49,188 nucleotides of DNA from Deltaproteobacteria bacterium. GTDB lineage: Bacteria > Desulfobacterota > JAFDED01. Location: assembly GCA_019310535.1 (NCBI GenBank), contig JAFDED010000063.1, forward strand, positions 1 through 49,188, given 5' to 3'. Position 1 is the first letter of the stretch, and the number at the start of each line of letters is the position of its first letter. The position numbers and the translations under genes are program-made. Below are positions 41,973 to 49,188 of this stretch, one piece after another. Under the pieces are notes generated by a model that had not been told where the DNA came from, did no database searches, and was given only the letters and a program-made list of their open reading frames with translations.

Positions 41973-42851
41973 ATGATCCGAAGCATGACCGGCTATGGCC
42001 GCGCACAGGGCGAATTGGAGGGGCGAACCCTGATTGTGGAGGTCAAGTCGGTGAATCATCGATACAAAGATATCAACGTAAGGCTCCCTCGCAGATATAA
42101 CTCACTGGAGCACCGCATCCGCGAGCTTTTGGGGGAAAAATTAGATCGCGGTCGTCTGGATCTTTCCCTTAACAGCCGAGAAGGAGAGTTGGCCCCGGCG
42201 GTGCCGGAGATAAATGTCCCTCTTGTGGATCGTTACCACGAAATGATCGTGCAATTGCGGGAGCGTTATGGCTTGCAAGAGCAGATGACCGCATTTCAAC
42301 TTTTGAGCCTCCCTGATGTGATCGTGTACCAGGAAAAAGAACTGAATCCCGCTGAAGAGTGGCCGGTTCTGGAGAGATTGATACACTGCGCCATGGAAGA
42401 ACTGGACGATATGCGGCTGAAGGAAGGAGGCTCACTGCTTGCCGACATAGAGTCCCGACTCCGGGAGATGAAGGCCCGATTGAAGGAGATTGAGGCTCGT
42501 TCTCCACTTGTTGTTACCCAGTGTCATGACCGACTGTCTGAGAGGCTGGCTGAAATGACCAAAGGAATCGAGATCGATCCCATCCGCCTCGCACAAGAAT
42601 TGGCCTTTTTTGCTGACCGATGCGATATCTCCGAGGAAATTGTTCGACTCCGAAGCCATATGGACCAATTCGCCCAAGTGTTAAACCAGGAAAGTCCTTT
42701 AGGGAGAAAGCTGGATTTTATTCTTCAGGAGATGCACAGGGAGATAAACACTATCGGCTCCAAAGCTTCCGATTCGGAAATCGCCCTGCGCGTGGTAGAG
42801 TTCAAGACCGACCTGGAGCGGCTTCGCGAACAGGTTCAGAACATAGAATGA
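41973..42851 (+). CDS. yicC: YicC-family endoribonuclease
   Basis: YicC-family proteins are endoribonucleases involved in RNA turnover. The 292-residue protein starts with the family signature MIRSMTGYGRAQGELEGRTL, followed by EVKSVNHRYKDINVRLPR. It ends with GRKLDFILQEMHREINTIGS and KASDSEIALRVVEFKTDLER, the conserved DUF1732 region. It has the usual length. Placement just before gmk is common in bacteria; a small remA/DUF370 gene that often sits between them is absent here (only about 100 bases separate the genes). Confidence 0.95.
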   Translation: MIRSMTGYGRAQGELEGRTLIVEVKSVNHRYKDINVRLPRRYNSLEHRIRELLGEKLDRGRLDLSLNSREGELAPAVPEINVPLVDRYHEMIVQLRERYGLQEQMTAFQLLSLPDVIVYQEKELNPAEEWPVLERLIHCAMEELDDMRLKEGGSLLADIESRLREMKARLKEIEARSPLVVTQCHDRLSERLAEMTKGIEIDPIRLAQELAFFADRCDISEEIVRLRSHMDQFAQVLNQESPLGRKLDFILQEMHREINTIGSKASDSEIALRVVEFKTDLERLREQVQNIE

Positions 42852-42953
42852 GTTTTCGACAAAGGAGAAAAGTTTTCGACGGGATAACGGGATGAACGCA
42901 ACTCTCTTGCCAGTATCATGTTATCGTGTCAAATAACCGATTCACCGACTGCA

Positions 42954-43616
42954 ATGAACTCAGAGGACTTAGAAAAAGGCCGAAACATTTTGTTCGTGAT
43001 TTCATCACCTTCCGGCGGCGGTAAAACCACGTTAACCAGAAAGCTTGTGGAACGCATTCCCTGGGTTATACACTCAACCTCCTATACCACCCGACCGCCA
43101 TCTGAGGGCGAGATAGATGGTATGGATTACTACTTCATCAGCGATCACCAGTTTGAGAAAATGGCGAAGGCGGGAGAGATGCTGGAGTGGGCTGTGATAT
43201 ACGGCCACATGTACGGGACGGCGAAAAAATCCATCGAGGAACTCCAGGCCAAGGGGTATGACATTATTCTCACCATTGACACCCAGGGCGCCGCGCAACT
43301 TCGAGCCAGCGGGCTGGAAGCCGTATTTGTCTTTCTTATGCCCCCTTCCGCGAAAATCCTGGCCGAGCGGCTTCATAAACGGAAGCGCGATACAGAGGAG
43401 ATGATTCAACGCCGGCTTGAATTTTCCTGCCACGAGTACCGCCAGATCTACCATTACGATTACATAGTCATCAACGACTCATTTGAGAAAGCTCTGGAAG
43501 CGCTTGCGGCCATTATAGCGGCCGAGCGATGTAAGAGAGATCGAATGTTATCCCTTATTGAAAACAAGTGGCGGGAAATAATCGCAGGAGACCGCTCAAT
43601 CCACAACCAATCCTGA
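42954..43616 (+). CDS. gmk: Guanylate kinase
   Basis: It phosphorylates GMP to GDP with ATP. The 220-residue protein has the P-loop SSPSGGGKTTLTRKLVE and the GMP-binding STSYTTRPPSEGEIDGMDYY. EWAVIYGHMYGT, LTIDTQGAAQLR and the lid region RLHKRKRDTEEMIQRRL follow. I prefer the ATG at 42954, close to the conserved N-terminus; an ATG at 42918 would add 12 residues. Neither has a strong ribosome binding site. rlmB begins seven bases after the stop. Confidence 0.96.
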   Translation: MNSEDLEKGRNILFVISSPSGGGKTTLTRKLVERIPWVIHSTSYTTRPPSEGEIDGMDYYFISDHQFEKMAKAGEMLEWAVIYGHMYGTAKKSIEELQAKGYDIILTIDTQGAAQLRASGLEAVFVFLMPPSAKILAERLHKRKRDTEEMIQRRLEFSCHEYRQIYHYDYIVINDSFEKALEALAAIIAAERCKRDRMLSLIENKWREIIAGDRSIHNQS

Positions 43617-43623
43617 TCTGTCC

Positions 43624-44379
43624 ATGGCCACCATCGTGTACGGCATTCACCCGGTTCACGAGATGCTTAAGAATAGCCGTTGGCTCATTGCAGAGGTCCA
43701 CCTGGACAGGAAACGAGCTCGCCGTCGGCCGTTGGACGAGATTGCCCGGGAGGCTGAAGCCCGCGGTATCTCGATAGTACTGCATGATGATCAAACCTTG
43801 AGGAAACTGGCAGCGGGTGGTGTGCATCAAGGAGTCGTAGCTGTGCTGGAGGGGATCCCGTATGCATCCATGGAGGATATCCTCATGGCATGGCGCAATT
43901 CAGGTCAGAAAGCCACCATACTCGTTCTGGACGGAGTACAGGACCCACACAACCTCGGCGCCATAGTGCGCACGGCGCACTGCGCCGGCTGCCATGGGAT
44001 CATTCTTCCGAGGGATCGATCCGCATCTTTGACGCCAGCGGCCATAAAGGCTTCCGCCGGCGCTGCGGCTCACATCCCGGTGGCTCGCGTTACCAACCTG
44101 GCCTCAGCGCTTAACATGCTTCGTCAGGAGGGAATCTGGATCGTCGGAACAGCAGCAGAGGCCGGGACAGACCTCTTCGATTCCGACCTTGACCTGGATC
44201 TTGCACTGGCGATGGGAGGGGAAGAAAAAGGTCTCCGTCCCCTTGTGGGCAAGCGATGTGATTTGACGGTGCGCATTCCCATGATCGGCATCAATTGGTC
44301 GTTGAACGTCTCCGTGGCGGCCGGTGTGATCCTATTCGAGATCCTCAGGCAGCGCCGGCTGGCTGGGGTATCCAGTTGA
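43624..44379 (+). CDS. rlmB: 23S rRNA 2'-O-methyltransferase, RlmB/TrmH family
   Basis: A SPOUT-class enzyme that methylates a guanosine ribose in 23S rRNA using S-adenosylmethionine. The 251-residue protein has an N-terminal substrate-binding domain (YGIHPVHEMLKNSRWLIAEV; HQGVVAV). A SPOUT domain has VLDGVQDPHNLGAIVRTA (motif 1), MGGEEKGLRPLV (motif 2) and IPMIGINWSLNVSVAAGVIL (motif 3, with the conserved SLNVSVA). The usual SxE before SLNVSVA reads GINW here, a small deviation. It is the last gene of the amrS-rlmB run. Its 3' end overlaps the convergent yjbQ gene by 35 bases. Confidence 0.93.
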   Translation: MATIVYGIHPVHEMLKNSRWLIAEVHLDRKRARRRPLDEIAREAEARGISIVLHDDQTLRKLAAGGVHQGVVAVLEGIPYASMEDILMAWRNSGQKATILVLDGVQDPHNLGAIVRTAHCAGCHGIILPRDRSASLTPAAIKASAGAAAHIPVARVTNLASALNMLRQEGIWIVGTAAEAGTDLFDSDLDLDLALAMGGEEKGLRPLVGKRCDLTVRIPMIGINWSLNVSVAAGVILFEILRQRRLAGVSS

Positions 44380-44755
44380 CCCATACCCGCCGGCTCCGGG
44401 GGCCGTCAAACTCGCAGAAAAAGATGCCCTGCCAGGTTCCCATCCGCACCCGCCCATCCTCCACCATAACGGTGACCGAAGAACCCACGAGGCTGGACTT
44501 GATGTGGGCATCGGCGTTTCCTTCCCGGTGCCTGTAATCTCCCCGCAGTGGTGCGATCCGCTCAAGACCCGCCAGGATATCCTGACAAACCGTTGGATCG
44601 GCATTTTCGTTGATGATAACACCCGCGGTAGTGTGAGGCACGTAAACAATGCAAAGACCGCTTTTCGCCCCGGCCTCTTTCAGTACAGACATCACCCGAG
44701 AGGTGATATCGATGAGTTCCGTCCTCTGTCTCGTGCTGATGTTGATTTCCCGCAC
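44345..44755 (-). CDS. YjbQ family protein (UPF0047)
   Basis: A small cytoplasmic protein of 136 residues from the GTG at 44755. YjbQ-family motifs are GLCIVYVPHTTAGVIINENA, the histidine-rich site with DPTVCQDILAGLERIAPLRG, YRHREGNADAHIKSSLVGSS and GTWQGIFFCEFDGPRSRRV. Some relatives show weak thiamin-phosphate-synthase-like activity, but the true role is not settled. I chose GTG because GAGGAGGGG lies just before it; upstream ATGs at 44806 and 44770 would place that ribosome binding site inside the gene. Its last 35 bases lie on the strand opposite the end of rlmB. Confidence 0.88.
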   Translation of the reverse strand: MREINISTRQRTELIDITSRVMSVLKEAGAKSGLCIVYVPHTTAGVIINENADPTVCQDILAGLERIAPLRGDYRHREGNADAHIKSSLVGSSVTVMVEDGRVRMGTWQGIFFCEFDGPRSRRVWVNWIPQPAGAA

Positions 44756-45219
44756 GACTCCCCTCCTCATTAAGTTCTTTGGTTTCACGGGGTCCTTTAC
44801 ATTCACCCTCGATCATGGTTACAAGCCCTTCTGACTTATTCGCTTTCGGTTCCGTCCAGGAAAATCCCGGATTACCCCGTTTTATTATCGGGAGATGATA
44901 ATCCAATCCTACTAAAAAGGAATTTCCCCCTTCTGTTCGCAATTATTCCTTGACTCCAAGAAGAGAGTATATTAAAAAATAATTTAAAGCAATATGGTTG
45001 AATAGATTAATGAGATAACAAGTCGATTTCATGAAGTGAATAATGATAAACTTAAAGTTTTACCTTATGTTTAACGAATCTACGTTTTTAATTTTCACAA
45101 CTAACGTCCATACCGGTACTTTGTTTTCGGCCTGAGCTACTGCACCTGAAAATGCATCTCCTCTTCGGGTCTTCGGAGACATTTTCTCGTGATACTTGTG
45201 AGGATGGCGGAAAAGGAAA
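44756..45219. other. Gene-free gap between yjbQ and maf
   Basis: I see no supported gene in this stretch of about 460 bases. It is AT-rich from about 44935 to 45115. A TTGACT at 44950-44955 lacks a well-spaced -10. A minus-strand 40-codon frame from an ATG at about 45182 (MSPKTRRGDAFSGAVAQAEN) has protein-like sequence but no ribosome binding site. An ATG at 45204 after a weak GAGG opens a frame out of phase with maf and stops after about 40 codons. Confidence 0.4.
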
Positions 45220-45870
45220 TTGTCTCCCGTGTTCTCCTTGACCGATCCCGGAAGCCCGTTGGTATTGGCATCCAACTCACCGAGGCGCAGCGCATTGATC
45301 AAACAGATAGGGCTGCCGTTTGAAGTGGTCGGCACAACTGTTGACGAGGAATTCCATCCTCATGAATCACCTCAGGACCACGCGGTGCGCCTTGCCGGGG
45401 AAAAATCCGAACATATCTCCCTTTGCAGGCCCCATCAATGGATCATCGGAGCGGATACCATCGTGCTGGCAGAGGGAAAGGCACTGGGCAAACCCCGCGA
45501 TCCAGCCGATGCCCGGCGTATGCTCCAAATCATCAGCGGTCGGCAACACCGGGTCATAACAGCCTTTTGCATCCGGAACACTTCGCGTGGAATTTGTGCA
45601 TCTACCATGGTCGAAACGGACGTTGTCATTAAAGATCTTTCGCCTCGGGAGATCGCTGCGTATATCTCCACAGGAGAGCCCATGGACAAGGCCGGCGCCT
45701 ATGGAGCACAAGGAATTGGTTCTTTCATGATTCGCGAAATCAGGGGATCATATACCAATGTGGTCGGTCTTCCCACCTGCGAGTTGGTGGAAGAATTGCT
45801 TGGATTGGGCGTGATACGCATCGATTCCGCCGCCAACTCTGAGATCATACTATCAACCCCCCATGGATGA
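45220..45870 (+). CDS. maf: Maf-family nucleotide pyrophosphatase
   Basis: Maf proteins hydrolyse nucleoside triphosphates (dTTP, UTP or modified nucleotides) to monophosphates and are linked to septum inhibition. The 216-residue protein has PLVLASNSPRRSALIKQIGL, TTVDEEFHPHES, the catalytic IIGADTIVLAEGKALGKPRD and KAGAYGAQGIGSFMI. The arginine/lysine set looks like the dTTP/UTP-type subfamily, but I cannot exclude others. The nominal start is TTG at 45220 with AAAAGGA just upstream; a GTG at 45229 is an alternative and is better spaced. Its stop overlaps the start of yggS by eight bases, so the two are coupled. Confidence 0.92.
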   Translation: MSPVFSLTDPGSPLVLASNSPRRSALIKQIGLPFEVVGTTVDEEFHPHESPQDHAVRLAGEKSEHISLCRPHQWIIGADTIVLAEGKALGKPRDPADARRMLQIISGRQHRVITAFCIRNTSRGICASTMVETDVVIKDLSPREIAAYISTGEPMDKAGAYGAQGIGSFMIREIRGSYTNVVGLPTCELVEELLGLGVIRIDSAANSEIILSTPHG

Positions 45871-46552
45871 TATTGCCCACAACATAGAAAGGATTCAGCA
45901 AAGAATTGACCGGGCGGCCCAGCGCGCCAACCGCGATCCAAAAGACGTGCGTCTGGTAGCGGTAAGCAAGACAGTTGATGTGGACAGGATTCGGCAAGCA
46001 ATAAGCGCAGGAATCACCATTCTGGGCGAAAATTACGTGCAGGAAGCCAAAAAGAAAATCGAGCTTGTGGGGATGGACGTTCATTGGCACATGGTGGGGC
46101 ACCTGCAATCCAACAAGGCCCGCCACGCCGTCAAGCTGTTTCACATGATTCACTCCCTTGACAGCATCTCCCTTGCCCAAGAGCTAAACAGGCGGGCAAA
46201 GGCCGCCGGCCGGACTGTTAAGGTGTTGGTGCAGGTCAACCTATCCGATGAATATACAAAAAGTGGTGTGTCTCCAGACGATGTTGAAAAATTTTTAATA
46301 CCCTTGATACCCCTTGCGCACGTGCGCGTGCGGGGGTTGATGTGTATGCCCACTTTTTTCAATGAGCCGGAGCGTGTCCGACCTTTTTTCAAAGCGCTTC
46401 GGGAACTGCGCGACCGCTTGAACAAGATCAAGCTGCCCGGAATAGAACTCAAAGAGCTATCCATGGGAATGTCCGGGGATTTCGAGGTTGCTATAGAAGA
46501 AGGGGCTACATTGGTGCGCGTTGGAACAGCCATTTTCGGGTCAAGAAGTTGA
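45863..46552 (+). CDS. yggS: YggS-family PLP homeostasis protein
   Basis: A pyridoxal-phosphate-binding single-domain TIM barrel (alanine racemase N-terminal fold) that balances vitamin B6 and amino acid pools without a known reaction. The 229-residue protein has the PLP lysine in LVAVSKTVDVD, GENYVQEAKKKIEL, WHMVGHLQSNK, VNLSDEYTKSG and ELSMGMSGDFEVAIEEGATL, then VRVGTAIFG. Length is normal. It overlaps maf by eight bases and precedes sucC by about 40 bases. Confidence 0.95.
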   Translation: MDDIAHNIERIQQRIDRAAQRANRDPKDVRLVAVSKTVDVDRIRQAISAGITILGENYVQEAKKKIELVGMDVHWHMVGHLQSNKARHAVKLFHMIHSLDSISLAQELNRRAKAAGRTVKVLVQVNLSDEYTKSGVSPDDVEKFLIPLIPLAHVRVRGLMCMPTFFNEPERVRPFFKALRELRDRLNKIKLPGIELKELSMGMSGDFEVAIEEGATLVRVGTAIFGSRS

Positions 46553-46595
46553 GCAACGTGCTGCCAGTAAAAGAGCGTTCTCCGGGGAGAAAAAA

Positions 46596-47768
46596 ATGAA
46601 CATTCATGAGTTTCAGGCCAAAGAGATTTTTCAAGAATACGGGATTCCGGTTCCTCGCGGCTGTGTTGCAGACACCCCATCTCAAGCATGGCTTGTGGCT
46701 GAGGATATGGGAATTACCTGTGTTCTCAAAGCCCAAGTGCATTCGGGCGGCAGAGGCAAGGCAGGAGGGATTCGGATAGCGCAAAGCAAGGACGAAGTGA
46801 TGCGTCTCGCCGAGGAGATGATCGGCACGCACCTGGTTACCCGCCAGACCGGTCCAGAAGGAAAGCTGGTGAGGCGGGTCCTCGTAGAGGAAACAGTGCC
46901 CATTTCCAGGGAGCTGTACCTGGGGATCACTGTGGATCGATCACGCAAAGCAATAGTGGTGATGGCCAGCTCAAGGGGCGGAATGGAGATAGAGGAGACG
47001 GCCGGCACTGTCCCTCAAGCCATTCAATATGAGTCGGTTGATCCTCGCACCGGACTTCAGGATTTTCAGGCCCGCAAGCTTGCTTATTCTTTGGGACTGG
47101 AGGATTCATCGGTCAGGCTCATGTCAAAGATCGTGAAGAGCCTCTATCAAATATTTATAGAGTACGATTGCTCACTGGTGGAAATCAACCCATTGGTGAT
47201 CACGCAAAACAGCGAATTGCTGGCCTTGGATGCCAAGCTTGTCCTGGATGACAATGCATTGTTTCGCCATCGAGACCTCCAGCGTCTTCGGGATTTCAGC
47301 CAGGAAAATTCCGTTGAGATCAAGGCTGCGGCATTGGGTTTCAGTTATATCAAAATGGACGGAAATATCGGCTGTATGGTAAACGGTGCCGGCCTCGCTA
47401 TGACTACACTGGACATGATCAAATTACACGGCGGCAGCGCCGCCAACTTTCTGGACGTCGGGGGCGGACCAACCGCAGAGGGGGCGACTAACGCCTTTCG
47501 ATTGATCCTGGGCGATCCGGCGGCTAAGGGGATCTTTGTCAACATCTTCGGGGGTATTTCCCGGTGTGATGTCATGGCCCAGGGAATCGTAGAAGCCTTG
47601 AAGAAAACCGACACACAGATTCCCCTGGTGGTGCGTCTTCAGGGAACATTCGCCGATGAGGGTCGGCAGATCCTCGAAAATTCAGGTCTGAATATTGTCT
47701 TTAAAGAAGGATTTGAGGAAGCTGCGCTCACCATAGTTGAATTGGTCCGAAAAGAGGATCCGAAATAA
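46596..47768 (+). CDS. sucC: Succinate--CoA ligase, beta subunit
   Basis: With SucD it interconverts succinyl-CoA and succinate with ADP/ATP phosphorylation. The 390-residue protein starts [20 protein letters not shown] and has an ATP-grasp region ([20 protein letters not shown]), [20 protein letters not shown] and [40 protein letters not shown] and [20 protein letters not shown] complete the CoA and phosphohistidine regions. I chose the ATG at 46596 (GGGGAG six bases before); the longer ORF from 46521 overlaps yggS. sucD follows after ten bases. Confidence 0.97.
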   Translation: MNIHEFQAKEIFQEYGIPVPRGCVADTPSQAWLVAEDMGITCVLKAQVHSGGRGKAGGIRIAQSKDEVMRLAEEMIGTHLVTRQTGPEGKLVRRVLVEETVPISRELYLGITVDRSRKAIVVMASSRGGMEIEETAGTVPQAIQYESVDPRTGLQDFQARKLAYSLGLEDSSVRLMSKIVKSLYQIFIEYDCSLVEINPLVITQNSELLALDAKLVLDDNALFRHRDLQRLRDFSQENSVEIKAAALGFSYIKMDGNIGCMVNGAGLAMTTLDMIKLHGGSAANFLDVGGGPTAEGATNAFRLILGDPAAKGIFVNIFGGISRCDVMAQGIVEALKKTDTQIPLVVRLQGTFADEGRQILENSGLNIVFKEGFEEAALTIVELVRKEDPK

Positions 47769-47778
47769 GGAGTTCCCC

Positions 47779-48654
47779 ATGAGTATTCTGGTTGATGAAA
47801 ATACAAGATTGTTGGTCCAGGGCATAACGGGTCGAAATGGAATGCTCCATGCGCGTCTATCTAAGGATTACGGCACCAGGGTTGTCGCGGGGGTGACCCC
47901 CGGCAAAGGCGGCACAAAAGTAGATGGGGTGCCGGTGTTCAACACCGTTGAAGAAGCACGCAGGAAGACCGAGTGTAACGTCTCGGTCATTTTTGTGCCC
48001 GCCCCCTTTGCAGCCGATGCCATCATGGAAGCCGCCGCCTCATGCGTCGAGCTTGTGGCTTGTATCACTGAAGGCATTCCCCTTCTGGACATTGCCCGAG
48101 TGGTGAAAAGTTTGGAGGGCGGCAGCACGCGGCTGATCGGACCCAACTGCCCGGGCGTTATCAGCCCGGGCAAGGCACGGGTGGGGATAATGCCCGCGCA
48201 CATTCATCGGCCGGGGAACATCGGGATTATCTCACGCAGCGGGACCCTTACGTATGAAACAGTTGATCAACTCACCCGGGAAGGCCTGGGGCAGTCCACA
48301 TGCGTGGGAATAGGTGGAGATCCCATAACGGGAAGCTCGTTCATGGATATGCTCCGCCTCTTTGAATCCGATAAGGAGACGGAAGCGGTTATCCTCATTG
48401 GAGAAATCGGCGGCACGGCGGAAGAGGAAGCCGCCAATTATATACGCCAGGGGTATCCCAAGCCTGTGTTCGGATTTGTCGCCGGCCTTACCGCCCCTGA
48501 AGGAAAGCGGATGGGACATGCCGGTGCCATAATCAGCGAGGGTCGGGGCACGGCAGAAGAAAAAATAAAGGCACTGGACGAAGCGGGTGTCCATGTGGTA
48601 CATAATATTGGAGAGGTTGGCACCGTTGTGAGAAAGACACTGGGAAAAACATGA
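47779..48654 (+). CDS. sucD: Succinate--CoA ligase, alpha subunit
   Basis: The alpha subunit, 291 residues, carries the CoA site and the phosphohistidine. Motifs are [60 protein letters not shown] and [36 protein letters not shown] and [20 protein letters not shown] follow, the last with the phosphorylated histidine. The ATG at 47779 has AAGGAG seven bases before. It is paired with sucC, and a ferredoxin gene follows, which suggests a partner 2-oxoglutarate:ferredoxin oxidoreductase in a reductive or oxidative TCA segment. Confidence 0.97.
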   Translation: MSILVDENTRLLVQGITGRNGMLHARLSKDYGTRVVAGVTPGKGGTKVDGVPVFNTVEEARRKTECNVSVIFVPAPFAADAIMEAAASCVELVACITEGIPLLDIARVVKSLEGGSTRLIGPNCPGVISPGKARVGIMPAHIHRPGNIGIISRSGTLTYETVDQLTREGLGQSTCVGIGGDPITGSSFMDMLRLFESDKETEAVILIGEIGGTAEEEAANYIRQGYPKPVFGFVAGLTAPEGKRMGHAGAIISEGRGTAEEKIKALDEAGVHVVHNIGEVGTVVRKTLGKT

Positions 48655-48669
48655 ACGGTTTGAACCGTT
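48654..48669. promoter_or_regulatory. Inverted repeat at the end of sucD
   Basis: AACGGTT, two-base loop TG, AACCGTT begins on the last base of the sucD stop codon. It could be an operator for the ferredoxin gene or a short RNA hairpin; no T run follows. Confidence 0.35.
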
Positions 48670-48774
48670 AAATCCGTGTGGAAATGGTCCAAGCGATCGA
48701 TAGGTTATGGTTTTAATGGCGTAGACAGCAAACGAAAGATCCCGCGCGGGAATGTTGTTGAAAGAATTGATGAA

Positions 48775-49083
48775 ATGGCGAAGAGAGGTATATACCGTAT
48801 TGAAATATTTGAGGCTTGGTGCAAGCGTTGCGGGATATGTGCCGCTTTTTGCCCGGAAAATGTCTTGGAAATGGACGCCGAAAACAAACCCCGCGCAGCT
48901 CGACCTGAAGACTGCTCGGGATGCGGGCTTTGTGAGATTCGATGCCCGGATTTCGCCATCAGTGTCCAGGAGAAAGAACAACACCGGAAAATCGCAAATC
49001 CCGAGAAAAAGACGGCCTCGCGTGTGAAAAGGGATGTTAAACCTGCCGGCGCAGCACGTGCAAAGAACAGGGATTTATACTAA
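48775..49083 (+). CDS. 2x[4Fe-4S] ferredoxin (KorD-like delta subunit)
   Basis: A 102-residue electron carrier with two CX2CX2CX3CP clusters: Cys16, 19, 22, 26 (CKRCGICAAFCP) and Cys47, 50, 53, 57 (CSGCGLCEIRCP). RGIYRIEIFEAWCK in front and the basic C-terminal tail match the delta subunit of 2-oxoglutarate/2-oxoacid:ferredoxin oxidoreductases. Position after sucCD supports this. I prefer the ATG at 48775; the longer frame from 48676 lacks homology, and neither has a strong ribosome binding site. The alpha, beta and gamma subunits would be expected next, but a different ORF begins 51 bases after the stop. Confidence 0.85.
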   Translation: MAKRGIYRIEIFEAWCKRCGICAAFCPENVLEMDAENKPRAARPEDCSGCGLCEIRCPDFAISVQEKEQHRKIANPEKKTASRVKRDVKPAGAARAKNRDLY

Positions 49084-49084
49084 T

Positions 49085-49114
49085 TTGACATCAAAGATAG
49101 TGTTATAATATAAT
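49085..49114 (+). promoter_or_regulatory. Strong predicted promoter before the last ORF
   Basis: TTGACA (49085-49090), 18 bases, TATAAT (49109-49114): both hexamers are perfect. A second TATAAT overlaps at 49104-49109 but is too close to the -35. The start ATG of the last ORF is 20 bases downstream. Confidence 0.7.
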
Positions 49115-49133
49115 TTAGGGCAGGAGGGATGCC

Positions 49134-49188
49134 ATGAGACCACCTGCCCAGATTAAACCCTGGTTGAGCCCGGAAGAACTGGCCATAT
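49134..49188 (+). CDS. Start of an unidentified ORF, possibly an IS630-like transposase
   Basis: Only 18 codons are visible: MRPPAQIKPWLSPEELAI. AGGAGGG lies a few bases before the ATG and a perfect promoter precedes it. The short N-terminus resembles the PWLSPEELxxW start of helix-turn-helix IS630-type transposases, but this is a weak recognition from few residues. If right, an insertion sequence separates the ferredoxin gene from its expected partner subunits. Confidence 0.35.
   Translation, partial: MRPPAQIKPWLSPEELAI

Noticed and set aside
45060..45335. 91-codon minus-strand ORF in front of maf
   Set aside because: Its first half is antisense to maf and the rest has no ribosome binding site or known domain.
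1..49188. CRISPR array, phage module, toxin-antitoxin or restriction system
   Set aside because: No regularly spaced repeats, cas, phage structural, nuclease-antitoxin or methylase genes were recognised in the window.

Overview
The window looks like chromosomal DNA of a Gram-negative anaerobe, most likely a member of the Desulfobacterota (former Deltaproteobacteria, perhaps near the Syntrophobacterales). This is inferred from the protein mix, not from a marker gene: a heptose kinase (rfaE1), AsmA- and PpiD-type envelope proteins, a 2-oxoacid-oxidoreductase-type ferredoxin beside ADP-forming sucCD, an AmrS-type radical SAM enzyme, DUF4416 and stand-alone CBS-ACT genes. No rRNA, complete tRNA or CRISPR array was seen.

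Layout. 1-1740 is a scarred accessory edge: the N-terminal part of an ISL3-family transposase (minus strand, cut by the window), an AT-rich stretch, a tRNA 3'-end remnant ending in a G run, and decayed coding sequence. 1742-4329 (plus) holds a family 9 glycosyltransferase and a radical SAM protein. 4421-13096 (minus) is an envelope block read in the order PpiD-type foldase, three family 4 glycosyltransferases, polyprenyl-phosphate sugar-1-phosphate transferase, ROK kinase, lepB, with a near-consensus promoter at 13321-13350. 13525-18755 (plus) holds an MFS transporter, cysS and uvrB. 19254-28159 (plus) holds a CBS-ACT sensor, xseB, dxs, tlyA, a MoaD/ThiS-like protein, endonuclease V, and an AsmA-like gene split in two by a frame change.

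28329-34374 is a self-contained efflux operon: a TetR regulator, an HlyD/YbhG-type adaptor, two ABC ATPases and two ABC-2 permeases, comparable to enterobacterial cecR-ybhGFSR. Two matching operators, TGTGAA-N6-TTCACA, lie in front of tetR and in front of the adaptor gene. tatD faces this operon. 35931-44379 (plus) carries ilvD, then a housekeeping run amrS-apeB-rfaE1-DUF4416-yicC-gmk-rlmB. yjbQ converges on rlmB with overlapping 3' ends. maf-yggS-sucC-sucD-ferredoxin follows. The window ends at a strong promoter in front of the first 18 codons of what may be an IS transposase, exactly where further 2-oxoacid:ferredoxin oxidoreductase subunits would be expected.

I did not find a clearly undescribed system. 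The best leads are the two-operator TetR circuit, the split AsmA-like gene, interspersed palindromic repeats between genes, the tRNA remnant, and a hairpin that buries the likely ribosome binding site of rfaE1.
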